Shown here: positions 9,737-19,169 of the stretch, in pieces | Position numbering within the stretch: the stretch's first letter is position 1 | How the letters are laid out: every line of letters begins with the position of its first letter | Translations under genes and position numbers: made by a program | NCBI GenBank assembly: GCA_029781135.1 | Contig: JAKOXH010000031.1 | Coordinates: 1 to 64,000 of the forward strand | Source of the DNA: Planctomycetota bacterium | Lineage (GTDB): Bacteria > Planctomycetota > Planctomycetia > Pirellulales > Lacipirellulaceae | Direction: 5' to 3' | Length of the DNA stretch: 64,000 bases | Notes under the pieces: model-generated | The model's database searches: none | Told to the model about the DNA's origin: nothing | Seen by the model: the letters and a program-made list of their open reading frames with translations, nothing else

Positions 9737-10648
9737 TTAATGCGGATGAACGGCCATTCCAATAAACAATGCGGACAAAAAGGTGAAAATATACGCCTGC
9801 AAAAATGCAACGAGCAATTCCAGTAAGCTGAGACCGGTGGCCCCGAGCACGCTGCTTGGCGTGATGGCGTACCACCAAACCGTTTGAGCGCTGGCGGCGA
9901 TGAACGCGACGATGACCGCCAACACGACGTGGCCGCCCATCATATTGGCTAACAAACGCACGGCCAACACAAAGTGCTTTATCAGCAATCCCACGACCTC
10001 GATGGGGAACATCAAGAGTATCATCGGTATCTTCACCGGTAGTGGAAGGTCCATATGGGGCACGAACGACTTCATGAACCCCCAGCCACCGAGCTTTTGG
10101 ATACTCGACGCTACCACGGTAAAGAACGTCACGCCTGCGAGTGCGCCGGTCGTTGCCAGCGACGCAGTTGGCGACCCCAGCCAGGGCAACATGCCGAATA
10201 AATTACAGAACAACACGAATAAGAAGATCGTCCACAGGAACGGGACGAACTTATCGGCATCGTGGTGACCAATGCAAGGGCGAGCGACGTTATCGCGGAA
10301 GTAGAACAGAATCGCTTCCAAAGCATTGCGGAGCCGGCCGCGGGCGATGGTACCGCCCTTGAGTGCTTGCCCCAGGCCAATGAACAGCACGCAAATGATA
10401 ATCGCGACGACCAGCTCGATCGCCATGTACTTTGTAAATTTGAAATCGAGCGGCTCGATGGTGTTGTCGATGAGGGCGTTGCCCGTGTGCATTTCGATGA
10501 GCGGCTTTTCTAGCTTGAACGGCTGGGGCAGTTCGATGTGGCCATGAGTCTTCGGCGCCAAGAAGCGCGGCACGTGAAGGCCCGTGGAATCCTGCACGTG
10601 GCCAAAGAGTTCCTTGGGATCGAGCGCGTTGGAAGCGTGTTCGGCCAT
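9737..10648 (-). CDS. atpB: F-type ATP synthase a subunit
   Basis: 303 residues from the ATG at 10648, which follows an AAGGTGG site. An in-frame TTG lies directly before it. Several hydrophobic helices are visible, with the essential arginine in the VRLLANMMGGHV helix and the C-terminal AFLQAYIFTFLSALFIG helix that lines the half-channels. The approximately 90-residue N-terminal extension before the first helix is longer than in E. coli. Fo component, inner membrane. Confidence 0.96.
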   Translation of the reverse strand: MAEHASNALDPKELFGHVQDSTGLHVPRFLAPKTHGHIELPQPFKLEKPLIEMHTGNALIDNTIEPLDFKFTKYMAIELVVAIIICVLFIGLGQALKGGTIARGRLRNALEAILFYFRDNVARPCIGHHDADKFVPFLWTIFLFVLFCNLFGMLPWLGSPTASLATTGALAGVTFFTVVASSIQKLGGWGFMKSFVPHMDLPLPVKIPMILLMFPIEVVGLLIKHFVLAVRLLANMMGGHVVLAVIVAFIAASAQTVWWYAITPSSVLGATGLSLLELLVAFLQAYIFTFLSALFIGMAVHPH

Positions 10649-10657
10649 CAAACCACC

Positions 10658-11095
10658 TTATCGTCCGATCACATTCTGGTTGGGTGCCTTACGCGAAACG
10701 CGAGTTACTGCCAACCAGGTTTCCACGGCTAAAGTCGTCAAATAGAACGCCAATAAGTAACACACAAATGCCAAATGCTGCCGACCGGATGCACCCGTTG
10801 CAGCAAGATAGAAACACACCAAGAGCGGCGGCGCGAAGCGAACTGCCGTGGAAACGAGCAGGGCCGCGAGCGGAGGACCAGTTCGCGTCAGTAAGCAGCC
10901 GAACGCTTCTGCCATGATGGCCGCGACGAGGCAGACTGTCCCGGCCGTCATAAGCCCAAGCACGCTGCCGGAACCGCCTTGTTTTAGGGCCACAGGAAGC
11001 AGGACCAGACCAACGCCGAGAATGCACGCAGCCACGAGAAGTGCCGAACGCACAAAACTGTGACTGGAGAGTTGACCGTTTGTCAGCCCGTGCAT
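10658..11095 (-). CDS. Small membrane protein of the atp operon, AtpI-like position
   Basis: 145 residues with four predicted membrane segments (about 18-38, 46-66, 76-98 and 108-128). The sequence is not distinctive, but it sits between the AtpZ-like gene and atpB, exactly where the atpI family (ATP synthase I, a c-ring assembly factor or magnesium-handling protein) is found. A polar pair inside a helix (AEAFGCLL, RFAPPLL) is compatible with that family. Assignment rests mainly on context. Confidence 0.7.
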   Translation of the reverse strand: MHGLTNGQLSSHSFVRSALLVAACILGVGLVLLPVALKQGGSGSVLGLMTAGTVCLVAAIMAEAFGCLLTRTGPPLAALLVSTAVRFAPPLLVCFYLAATGASGRQHLAFVCYLLAFYLTTLAVETWLAVTRVSRKAPNQNVIGR

Positions 11096-11146
11096 CGTAA
11101 CGAGACTCTTTGCGAACTTTGGCCGATAATCCGTTCGCCGTTGAAA

Positions 11147-11503
11147 TCAGTCTTGCGACTTCGGCCCACGGTTCGATCGCGCGATTTGAATCAACTGAGC
11201 GGCTGCCGCGGTGCAGCCGAGCCCAAACCCCACCAACATGAACAAAACTGCCGTGCCTAGTTTTTGATCCAGCCAGTAACCAGCCAAGCCGGGTAAAACC
11301 ATTAGGAGCGCCACGACAGTTATGCGTGACACCCATTGGTAGGCCGTGGCCACTGGCGAGCGGTCATCGGAAGGTTGGGACACCGATACCGCCAGTCGAA
11401 CGGTCCGAAGCGGCTTAGGATAGACCGCCAGCGCCGCCCGAAAAAACACGGGAATTTCGCTCAAAATTGGCGACAGATTGCCACCCGCCGAGGCGGATTT
11501 CAA
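11147..11503 (-). CDS. AtpZ/AtpI-type accessory protein, first gene of the atp operon
   Basis: 118 residues. After about 50 polar residues come two hydrophobic helices joined by a short turn containing the hallmark GYWLDQKLGT, followed by a glycine-rich second helix (LFMLVGFGLG). This is the AtpZ-type putative F1Fo subunit family. A GTG at 11383 would give a 78-residue protein closer to the family length, so the start is uncertain. It begins the operon; transcription runs leftward through atpC. Confidence 0.78.
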   Translation of the reverse strand: MKSASAGGNLSPILSEIPVFFRAALAVYPKPLRTVRLAVSVSQPSDDRSPVATAYQWVSRITVVALLMVLPGLAGYWLDQKLGTAVLFMLVGFGLGCTAAAAQLIQIARSNRGPKSQD

Positions 11504-12028
11504 TGCCGTAAGTTCAGCAATCTATCTCGCGTTGTTGGCCGGTGTCAACGGGTTACGTCGAAATTGCGCTTTTTTCACGAAGTTTTTGCGAAGGTGGATT
11601 TGTCGAAATTCGATTCCACGAGGCGCGAATGTTTGATTTCCGTCGGTGGGAGGAACTTCTTCAGTGCGAAAACACTCCCGCGACGCACTTCATTTTGGGT
11701 AACCGGCAAACGACCAAATAGGTGTTAGCCGATAGGTGTCAAGCATTTACGTCAATTGCTAACGTGGATTTATCACTGAAAACTATTGCAAAAGTCGGCT
11801 TTTTCCGTTAGTATGAGATGTAGCGGATTTAGCGAAATTATGCGGAGGAACCGCACCGAACCGAGCTTTCGGGGGGCATGATCTCACCCTGTTGCAGGAG
11901 CGGCAGCTGGCTTGGGGAATTGTGGCTTGGCAGTACCGCGTGATTTCCGACGGTTCATGGACGACTTGACCGCTTTGAGGGGCCCGTCCATTGGTAACTA
12001 GTTGGATTTCAGGCGGAGTTTTTGTTTG
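11504..12028. other. Divergent intergenic region between the atp operon and the DUF4912 gene
   Basis: 525 bases, AT-richer than the surroundings, without a convincing gene. It should contain the leftward atp promoter and the rightward DUF4912 promoter (candidate at 11786-11814). Confidence 0.6.
11786..11814 (+). promoter_or_regulatory. Candidate sigma70-type promoter for the DUF4912 gene
   Basis: TTGCAA, a 17-base spacer, then TAGTAT. It lies about 215 bases before the start codon in an AT-rich stretch. Single-sequence prediction only. Confidence 0.35.
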
Positions 12029-13123
12029 ATGACCGCTGCTACGCTTCGCACGCAGAGTTGTAAAGATCTCGCTCAAATGGCCCGCGCAATGGGGGTGCCG
12101 GGGTGGCATTCGATGCGCAAGGACGAGCTCGTCCGCGCCTTAGTCAGCCACGCCAAAAGGGCGGCCAAGAAGAATGGCGGCCGCGCGGCGACCGCCGTGA
12201 TGCTGCAAGAGGTCAAGATGTCCAACGGGAAATCGGCCCGGGCGTCCGAGGAGCAGGAGCGATTGCGTCAACTCCGTTCGCAATTTGTCGACAGTCGGCT
12301 TCTTGGAAGTATTGGTGGCGGCGAGCAGGTCCGAAACGTACAAGACAAGCTCGTCGTCATGGTTCGCGACCCTTATTGGCTGCATGTTTATTGGGAGCTG
12401 AATCCGCGGAGCGTCGAACGGGCTCAGTCGGCGCTGGGTCAGCATTGGCATGGGACGACGCCCATTCTGCGGCTGTTCCGCGTCGGCGCCGATGGAGCGG
12501 CGGAATTGCAGCGGGATATCGCCATTCACGGCGGTGTGAGTCATTGGTATGTCGATGTGCAGAATCCGCCTCAGCAGTATCGCACGGAAATCGGCTATCT
12601 AACGGCTGGCGGTCAGTTTTATTGCTTGGCGCGCAGCAACACCGTGACAACGCCGCCAGCGGGCACCAGCGATTCCGTGGATGAGAACTGGGCCGATATT
12701 GATCAAAACGCCGACCGCATTTTCGCAATGAGCGGCGGCTATTCCGATCGCGGCACGAGCCTGGAGTTGCAGGAGCTCCTGGAAGAACGGCTGCGCCGTC
12801 CGATGGGTACGCCCATGCAAACGCGCTACGGCGGCGGCGCGGCACGCATGATCACGGGCGCGCACGAACTACCGTTTGCCGTGGATGCGGAACTGATGGT
12901 GTATGGCGTCACCGACGCAAACGCTCACGTTACGTTACAAGGCGAACCGGTGCCTTTGCGTCCAGACGGCAGCTTTACGGTGCGCATGTCGTTTCCCGAC
13001 CGCCGGCAGGTCATCCCGGTAATTGCCAGTTCGCCGGACGGCGTCGAGCAACGGACGATCATTCTCGCCGTCGAACGGAATACGAAGGTTTTGGAGCGGG
13101 TGACACGCGACCCCGGAGCATAA
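12029..13123 (+). CDS. DUF4912 protein with an N-terminal SAP/Rho-N-like motif
   Basis: 364 residues from the ATG at 12029, which follows GGCGGAG. A TTG nine codons earlier is less likely. Residues about 10-45 (LAQMARAMGVPGWHSMRKDELVRAL in two parts) look like the SAP/Rho N-terminal helical domain that binds nucleic acid. Residues about 105-200 match DUF4912 (VVMVRDPYWLHVYWELNPRSV, then a strand-rich section). A further beta-rich domain near 290-355 resembles a carbohydrate-binding or Ig-like fold (YGVTDANAHVTLQGEPVPLRPDG). The function of DUF4912 proteins is not established. The gene appears monocistronic. Confidence 0.85.
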   Translation: MTAATLRTQSCKDLAQMARAMGVPGWHSMRKDELVRALVSHAKRAAKKNGGRAATAVMLQEVKMSNGKSARASEEQERLRQLRSQFVDSRLLGSIGGGEQVRNVQDKLVVMVRDPYWLHVYWELNPRSVERAQSALGQHWHGTTPILRLFRVGADGAAELQRDIAIHGGVSHWYVDVQNPPQQYRTEIGYLTAGGQFYCLARSNTVTTPPAGTSDSVDENWADIDQNADRIFAMSGGYSDRGTSLELQELLEERLRRPMGTPMQTRYGGGAARMITGAHELPFAVDAELMVYGVTDANAHVTLQGEPVPLRPDGSFTVRMSFPDRRQVIPVIASSPDGVEQRTIILAVERNTKVLERVTRDPGA

Positions 13124-13331
13124 GCGTCTAACTTGGACGATGGATTAGAGCTCGTGCCGGCACGCACGTGAGCGAGCGACGTTGTCTCCGTTCGTATTCT
13201 GCCGCTGAAATTCAGTGGTTTTCTTGAGATGCCGTTTGGCATAGGATTCAGCAAGCGTCCTTTTCAATTCACTTCAATTGACGATGTTCGAATTGCCGCC
13301 GGGACGCGTGCTGCCATGAGGAACCAGGCCT

Positions 13332-14132
13332 GTGTCGCCGGATATTGATCCCATCCTGCAAGAATGGCCCTACCGGCCAGATGATCTCACCGTTCGCATC
13401 GTCGCCGGAGACGATGGGCAACGGAAGATTCAGTTGCGGCTGGATTTGGGGATTTTGCAGATGGAGTTTGACGGGCGGCCAGACGGGAGGCGAATTCACG
13501 GCGATATGTCGTGGTTCGAGTATCACCAAAAGCGGCAGCGCGACCACGATGCGGCGAACCCCGACGGTGCGCCCTACTTGCTCGAACCAGAGGACTGTGC
13601 CGAGCTGCTGCGTGAAGGGGTCCAGTACTATCACCGGTATATTTGCTTCTGGCATTTAGGACACTACGAGCTGTGCGCTCGCGACACGGAGCGAAATCTG
13701 CGGCTGTTTACCTTTGTTCGCGATCATGCCCGCGACGACCGCGACAAACTACGTTTCGACCAGTGGCGGCCGTATGTGACGATGATGCATGCCAGAGCGG
13801 TGGCGACGCCGCTGGTGGAGTTGGAACAATGGGACGCCGCGGCCGGCGTGCTCGACGCGGGGATTCGTGGCATTGAGAAGTTTCTGGAAGAGTATCAGCA
13901 GGAGAATCAGGCCTCGCAGGTCGGCGAATTGACGTTTCTGCGACAGTGGAAAGAGGAGATTCTCGGTAAGATCCGCGGCGGCCAGGAAGAGACGACGATC
14001 GACACGGCGGTGGCGCCGACTAAAGTCGACCGCAGTGCCGAGTTGCGGGCGGCCATTGAAGAAGCCGTTCGTGCAGAGCATTACGAAGACGCTGCCCGTT
14101 TACGCGACGAACTGAAACGGCTCGACGGATGA
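13332..14132 (+). CDS. Hypothetical protein with a C-terminal UVR motif
   Basis: 266 residues from a GTG at 13332 with a GAGGA site about 10 bases upstream. The first 230 residues are largely helical and not assigned; they include EGVQYYHRYICFWHLGHYELCARD and a helical hairpin around 160-190. The C-terminal 35 residues (LRAAIEEAVRAEHYEDAARL, then RDELKRL) are a UVR motif, the short helical hairpin of UvrB/UvrC and McsA that mediates protein contacts. It lies 9 bases before larE and is probably co-transcribed. Related planctomycete proteins are, as far as I know, uncharacterised. Confidence 0.82.
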   Translation: MSPDIDPILQEWPYRPDDLTVRIVAGDDGQRKIQLRLDLGILQMEFDGRPDGRRIHGDMSWFEYHQKRQRDHDAANPDGAPYLLEPEDCAELLREGVQYYHRYICFWHLGHYELCARDTERNLRLFTFVRDHARDDRDKLRFDQWRPYVTMMHARAVATPLVELEQWDAAAGVLDAGIRGIEKFLEEYQQENQASQVGELTFLRQWKEEILGKIRGGQEETTIDTAVAPTKVDRSAELRAAIEEAVRAEHYEDAARLRDELKRLDG

Positions 14133-14141
14133 TTTTCGGTT

Positions 14142-14990
14142 ATGACGCGTGCCGGCGACGATCTTGATGCCAAGCGGGAACAGTTGTTGAGACTGCTCTC
14201 TAGCTACGGTTCGTGCGCGGTAGCGTTTTCTGGTGGCGTCGATAGCGCGGTGGTGGCAAAAGCAGCGCAATTGGCGCTCGGCGATGCCGCGGTTGCCGTT
14301 ACCGGTACGAGCGCGGCGTTGGCCGACGGCGAGTTGAAAGCAGCGACGTTGCTTGCCGAGCAGATTGGAATCCGCCACGTTGTGCTGCCGACGGAGGAGT
14401 TCGCGGACCCGAATTACGTGGCCAACAATCCTGATCGCTGCTACTACTGCAAGAGCGAACTCTATACGCGACTGGGAGGGCAAACGGAGAGATTAGGCGT
14501 TCGCGTGGCTGTTAACGGTGCGAATGCCGATGATCTGGGCGACTACCGGCCTGGCATGCGAGCTGCGGAAGAACATTCGGTGCAAAGCCCGCTGGCCGAG
14601 TGCGGCATCACGAAGGCGGAAGTTCGAAGCTTGGCAGCCGAATGGAATCTCCCGGTCGCCGAGAAACCAGCGACGCCCTGTTTATCGAGCCGCGTGGCCT
14701 TTGGGGTGAAGGTGACGCCCGAGCGGTTGGCCATGATTGATCAGGCCGAGCAGGTGCTTCGCGCGCTGGGCTTTCGTGAGTTGCGCGTGCGCTATCATGC
14801 CGACGACATGGCTCGCATCGAGGTGCCAATTGATCGGCTCGCAGAGCTTTGCGACGGCGAAGTTCGGTTGACGGTGATCGAGGAGTTCACGCGGCTCGGC
14901 TTTAAGTTCATTACGTTGGATCTTGCCGGGTTTCGTTCTGGCGGATTTGCCAAGCTGGTGCCCAGTGAAATGGTGCAGCGGTTTTCGTAG
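14142..14990 (+). CDS. larE: LarE-family ATP-dependent sulfur transferase
   Basis: 282 residues, normal for LarE. The PP-loop SGGVDSAVVAK sits at 30-40, and NGANADDLGDYRPGMRAA at about 125-142 is characteristic. Cysteines 100 and 103 (RCYYCK) and 180 (TPCLSSR) lie at conserved positions. Cys180 corresponds to the sacrificial sulfur-donor cysteine in Lactobacillus LarE, and proteins with three cysteines may instead use a [4Fe-4S] cluster. LarE inserts sulfur to make the nickel-pincer nucleotide cofactor. A LarA-family enzyme lies 7 kb to the right at 22216; larB and larC were not seen in the window. Confidence 0.9.
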   Translation: MTRAGDDLDAKREQLLRLLSSYGSCAVAFSGGVDSAVVAKAAQLALGDAAVAVTGTSAALADGELKAATLLAEQIGIRHVVLPTEEFADPNYVANNPDRCYYCKSELYTRLGGQTERLGVRVAVNGANADDLGDYRPGMRAAEEHSVQSPLAECGITKAEVRSLAAEWNLPVAEKPATPCLSSRVAFGVKVTPERLAMIDQAEQVLRALGFRELRVRYHADDMARIEVPIDRLAELCDGEVRLTVIEEFTRLGFKFITLDLAGFRSGGFAKLVPSEMVQRFS

Positions 14991-15022
14991 GCGCCAAGAA
15001 AAGAACCGGCCGGCCAATAACC

Positions 15023-16615
15023 TTAGATTGGCTTGACGCCGAGATTATCTTCCCAGGCTTTGAAGACGTCATCGGCTTTTTCCACGGAGCCTGACATCAC
15101 TTTGTCGCCAAGAATTTGCACCGGCAGGCCGAAAGACTTGGCACTTTTGTTTTGCTCCATCAATTTGCCATAGAGTTTAACGTAGCCTTCCATTTGTTTT
15201 TGAATCTCAGGGCTTTGTTTGACCTCGCGAAGTTTATCGGAGTTTGTCAAATCGTTGGCCTTGGGAACGATCTTTTCCATGCCGGGCGGCTTTTCTTTGC
15301 CCGCCATCAGGAAATCGTGAAACTTGCCAAATACCTCGGGTTTCAACCGCGCCAATCCCAATACAAGGCGGGTTGTGCCGCAGGCACCAGGATGATGGAG
15401 GGTTGGGTCGGTCACTAGGCTGTTGCAATCTCGGTCCAACGGAATGGGCATGACCAGCAGGGCCACCTGATCGCCGTAACGGTTCATGGCATCGTGGATG
15501 AGCGGATACATCTTGCGGCAATGAGGGCAATCGTACGAGACCATTTCCACGACAATATGCGGTGCTTCCGGCGAACCGATGAGCGGATGCCGGTACACGT
15601 CGAGCGTGAGCTTGCCGCCGAGGAACGAGACCAGACGTTTGTTGGCTGGTTCAGCGGGCGGCGTGGAGGGCGCATTATTATGGCCGTCATCTTTCGGCGC
15701 GGAGTCGACCGGCGAAGCTGGCGGATTAGCGTCCTTTGCCGACGCAGCCAGTTCCGCATCTTTCGGCTTGGCCACATCGCTGGTCGGTGTATTTTCCGTT
15801 TCCGAAGGAATTCGCATCGCCACGCGTGTCGTAGCGTTAGCGGGAGTTGTTGCCGCATCGGCGGGCGAGTCAAGACTGACATTCTGATTAAGTGCGATCT
15901 TCTCGACTTTGAATGTCTTGGAGGCAAAAAGGAGTTGGCCACCAATGAGTATGGCTACCAGCGGAATCGCACCGCCGAAAGCGGCGCGCAACGATGGCGC
16001 CGGTCCAACCAGAACAGTGGCTGTTGTGGTGGCGGAAGCCGGTGGTCGCAGGCCCACTAGGCCTGGTTGAATCGCCCCCGATGCGGGTGAACTGCATCGA
16101 GCAGACCAAACTCGGAAAGCGGCGAACGAAGCAATCAGCCCAAGTACGATGCCGCAGGCATCGGTCACTAAGCAGAACTTACAGTATTGACCGATCGCGA
16201 AAACTTGAACACCGATGAACCAGATGCTCGCCAACGCGGCAACGACCGAGAACATCACAAAGGCGGTGGTGATCCAACGGTTGGCCGTGGGGCTGCGCAA
16301 TCCAAGCAAAACTGCCAGGGAGGCGAGCACCGCGTAACAAGCGAGTCCGAGAACGGCGACCGGCACTCCTAGCCATTTTGACCACGAGCTTGTCAAAACG
16401 ACGTCGCAGCCGTTGGCGCCTTCGACGCCGCAGCCAGCCACCGAGGACCCAGTTACCGAAACGTAGGCCAAATAACTAGCGACGCCAAAGGCGACCCATG
16501 CCAGCAGCGCCAGCACGCCCCGCGTTAATCCGCCAAATGCCGGTTGGTACCGTGGACCGGAAGTACGGCGAGGACCCTGACCTGGGAGCGGAATGTGTGT
16601 CGTAGTTGGGGGCAT
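15023..16615 (-). CDS. Vitamin K epoxide reductase (VKOR) fused to a DsbA/thioredoxin-like domain
   Basis: 530 residues. Residues 30-165 form a four-helix VKOR domain with loop cysteines 62 and 70 and the quinone-reducing pair Cys145/Cys148 (YCKFC). A further membrane segment lies near 215-231. A Pro/Ala/Asp-rich linker (250-325) leads to a thioredoxin-fold domain with the active site Cys363-Pro-His-Cys366. The architecture links disulfide formation in exported substrates to the quinone pool, replacing DsbA and DsbB with one polypeptide. The gene is convergent with larE (32-base gap). Confidence 0.93.
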   Translation of the reverse strand: MPPTTTHIPLPGQGPRRTSGPRYQPAFGGLTRGVLALLAWVAFGVASYLAYVSVTGSSVAGCGVEGANGCDVVLTSSWSKWLGVPVAVLGLACYAVLASLAVLLGLRSPTANRWITTAFVMFSVVAALASIWFIGVQVFAIGQYCKFCLVTDACGIVLGLIASFAAFRVWSARCSSPASGAIQPGLVGLRPPASATTTATVLVGPAPSLRAAFGGAIPLVAILIGGQLLFASKTFKVEKIALNQNVSLDSPADAATTPANATTRVAMRIPSETENTPTSDVAKPKDAELAASAKDANPPASPVDSAPKDDGHNNAPSTPPAEPANKRLVSFLGGKLTLDVYRHPLIGSPEAPHIVVEMVSYDCPHCRKMYPLIHDAMNRYGDQVALLVMPIPLDRDCNSLVTDPTLHHPGACGTTRLVLGLARLKPEVFGKFHDFLMAGKEKPPGMEKIVPKANDLTNSDKLREVKQSPEIQKQMEGYVKLYGKLMEQNKSAKSFGLPVQILGDKVMSGSVEKADDVFKAWEDNLGVKPI

Positions 16616-16855
16616 TATTTCAATTTACGTTGTCGGTGGCCTGACGGCGAGTAGTTGGATGGGGGCGTTCGCTCGGGGTGATGGCCCAGGCCAGAATTAA
16701 ACTGCCCCAGGCCATAAAGTCCGCTTGTCTTAACGGTAGTATCATCGCTACTATCCGCCACCTTATGGCAACCCGCATAACCGCGAAGGGCGGGATGCCT
16801 GCGCCCGATGTGAGCGTTCTGAATTCCCATCGTTCTTGAATAGCGAGACCCAGTC

Positions 16856-17995
16856 ATGAACATGAGTCCGAAGGTTCGGCCGCTGTGGCAGCGGCTACTG
16901 TTGATGGTCGGTACGGGCATGCTGTGGATTTATAAGGCCCTCCACTTGCCGCGGTTCATCTTGCCGCGAGATTTTCGCTCGGTGGTGAACAACTGGACCC
17001 ACGAGATGTTCTGGATTTTGATGAAGAGCCGTTTTACGGAAGCTTCCATCGACCAGACCTGCTACTTCAAAATGCCGACCTCGTTTAAGCCGAAAACGCA
17101 GGTTGCCCCGCAGTATCAACTGAGCGAGCAGGATATCAAACTCTTCTATACGCAAGGGTTTCTCGGGCCGTTCGACGCGTTCAGCCACGACGAAATGCTG
17201 GATTTCAAGCGCGAAGTGCTGGCGATCGAGAAGGAAAAGAGCAAAACATACGGGTTCGTGACGCCGCGCGATCGGCACTTTGAATCGCCGCGGCTATGGA
17301 ATTACATGCGGTGCCCGGCGATCACCGAACGTTGTGCCCAGATATTGGGCCCGGACTTGCTTGTTTGGCGGTCGCAGTACTTCTACAAGGGCCCGCGAGC
17401 GCCGGCAATTCAATGGCATCAAGCCAGCACGTTCATGGTCGAAGACTATCAAGACCCCGGCATTTACCCGCCGGATCGCAGTGAGATCTTCCAGCTTACC
17501 GTGTGGGTTGCCATCGATGACGCAACGCCAGAGCGCGGATGTATGCAGTTTGCCCGGGGTACGCACGACCGCATTCGTAAAATTCGCTTTGGCGGCGAAG
17601 AAGGTTTTTACAACGCGAACTACACGCTTGACTTTGATGAAGAGAAGGAGGATTGCGTCGTCCTGCCCGTGAAGGCGGGGCAATTCATCATGTTTACGGA
17701 ACGTTGCATCCATGGGTCGCCGCCGAATCGGACGGATCATCACCGACTGGCGTTCAACATTCGAGTAATTCCGGCCCATGTGCCGTCATATACCAATAAG
17801 AAGTACTACCGCAGCGTGTATAACGGCGGCAAGTACTACCTCGATAAGTGGGGCACGGCCCTGCTGCGCGGTGAGGACAAATACCGGCTTAGTCGGGCGA
17901 TTCCGCCGGAAGATTTGGAAACCGGCGTGTTCACCCGAGTAATTCCGCCGGGTGAACCCCTGCCGATGCCGAAGCGGTCGAAGATGGCTGCCTGA
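16856..17995 (+). CDS. PhyH-fold Fe(II)/2-oxoglutarate enzyme with a halogenase-type HxA site
   Basis: 379 residues. An N-terminal extension of about 85 residues contains a hydrophobic stretch (LLLMVGTGMLWIY) and may associate with membrane. The cupin-like domain runs from about 88 to 335. The first metal ligand is His188 in WHQAST, where hydroxylases have His-x-Asp. Here Ala190 (codon GCC at 17423-17425) replaces the Asp. The distal ligand is His286 (CIHGS) and a 2-oxoglutarate-binding Arg is near 297. HxA is the site of SyrB2-type chlorinating enzymes, and the blocks GFLGPFDAFS, RGCMQFARGTH and KAGQFIMF also resemble that group. An SDR gene follows 79 bases downstream. No carrier-protein or NRPS gene is nearby, so the substrate is unknown. 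An inactive oxygenase is the main alternative. Confidence 0.85.
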   Translation: MNMSPKVRPLWQRLLLMVGTGMLWIYKALHLPRFILPRDFRSVVNNWTHEMFWILMKSRFTEASIDQTCYFKMPTSFKPKTQVAPQYQLSEQDIKLFYTQGFLGPFDAFSHDEMLDFKREVLAIEKEKSKTYGFVTPRDRHFESPRLWNYMRCPAITERCAQILGPDLLVWRSQYFYKGPRAPAIQWHQASTFMVEDYQDPGIYPPDRSEIFQLTVWVAIDDATPERGCMQFARGTHDRIRKIRFGGEEGFYNANYTLDFDEEKEDCVVLPVKAGQFIMFTERCIHGSPPNRTDHHRLAFNIRVIPAHVPSYTNKKYYRSVYNGGKYYLDKWGTALLRGEDKYRLSRAIPPEDLETGVFTRVIPPGEPLPMPKRSKMAA

Positions 17996-18025
17996 AGCAA
18001 CGGAGGCTCTGAATGATCAACGTGG

Positions 18026-18049
18026 AGCCGGCGAACTCACTCGCCGGCT
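18026..18049 (+). terminator. Hairpin between the halogenase-like gene and the SDR gene
   Basis: AGCCGGCGA pairs with TCGCCGGCT around ACTCAC. A short CGTTTT follows a few bases later. It could be a weak terminator or an intercistronic processing hairpin. Confidence 0.5.
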
Positions 18050-18074
18050 TCACGCGTTTTGCCTGGAGCGTGCG

Positions 18075-18911
18075 ATGAAAGTAATTCGCGGCAAGAAAGC
18101 GCTGGTATCGGGAGCATCCTCCGGAATTGGAAAGGCGATCGCTCTGCGGCTTGCGAAGGAAGGCGCCGACTTGTTTCTGATTGGGCTCGACGTTGTGGCC
18201 ATGGAGAAGACGGCGGCGGAGGCCCGGCAGGCGGGCGTGAACGTCGTCACTCGTCAATGTGATATGCTGCGGCCGGGCGATGTTTCTTCGACGGTTGCCG
18301 ACGTGCTCCATCGTTGGAACGGCGTCGATATTCTCGTGAATAATGCGGGAATTACGTACTACGGGCGGACCGAGCGGATGGCAGCCGAACATTGGGATCA
18401 GGTGCTGCGCATCAACTTGTTGTCTCATGTGCAAATCACGCGTGAGCTGTTGCCAGCGCTATTGCAGCGGCCGGAAGCCCACGTGTTGAACGTGTGCAGT
18501 GTGCTAGGGCTCGTCGGCATGCCCAAGGTAACGGCTTACTGCACGTCGAAATTCGGGCTGGTGGGCTTCAGTGAATCGCTGCGGAATGAATTCGCAAGAG
18601 TCGGCCTGGGCGTCACCGCGTTATGTCCGGGATTTGTTCAAACCGACCTTTTTACAAATGCCCCGTTGGAAGCAAATGTTACGGAACATAAACTGCCGCC
18701 AAACATCATTTGCACCACGTCGGAGCGGGTCGCAAATGCTGCCATCAAGGCAATCTACAGAAACCGGCGAATGGTCGTCATGGAGCCGTTCGCCCGATTC
18801 ATGTACGCGCTGAAGCGGTTTGCTCCCTGGGCCTTGGACTTCACCTTTCATGTGGGGCGGCGCAGAAGGATGGCCCGCAAGCTTGCCCATTTGCAGAAGA
18901 AAGCGGCGTAG
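18075..18911 (+). CDS. Short-chain dehydrogenase/reductase (SDR)
   Basis: 278 residues from the ATG at 18075, preceded by GGAG. The cofactor loop SGASSGIG (12-19), NNAG (89-92), the catalytic Ser142 and Tyr155/Lys159 (YCTSK) are all present. A C-terminal segment of about 60 residues with RFMYALKRFAPWALDF is hydrophobic and basic and may contact membrane. Classical SDRs oxidise or reduce alcohol and carbonyl groups with NAD(P). Its position directly after the halogenase-like gene suggests a shared pathway, but the substrate is not predictable. Confidence 0.9.
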   Translation: MKVIRGKKALVSGASSGIGKAIALRLAKEGADLFLIGLDVVAMEKTAAEARQAGVNVVTRQCDMLRPGDVSSTVADVLHRWNGVDILVNNAGITYYGRTERMAAEHWDQVLRINLLSHVQITRELLPALLQRPEAHVLNVCSVLGLVGMPKVTAYCTSKFGLVGFSESLRNEFARVGLGVTALCPGFVQTDLFTNAPLEANVTEHKLPPNIICTTSERVANAAIKAIYRNRRMVVMEPFARFMYALKRFAPWALDFTFHVGRRRRMARKLAHLQKKAA

Positions 18912-19169
18912 GGTGCGAAAATCATGCGCGCAGCGGAGGCTCGGCGGCCAAGGAGTTGTAGCGGACCGGCATTTCCCGCTGGGAAGCGCACTTACACGCC
19001 TTCTTCCGCCCCTCTTTTCGCGATAATCGGCGAAACCGGAACTTCTTTACCGGTTCACTTGCAGTTCGCAAGGCTCAACCTATCTTTGACGAGCCTCGGC
19101 CGCTGATTTGGAGTTCGCCACCTGGCGGCGTCATCGGCAGGCACGCGTACGCGAATGGAGATTGTGGAA

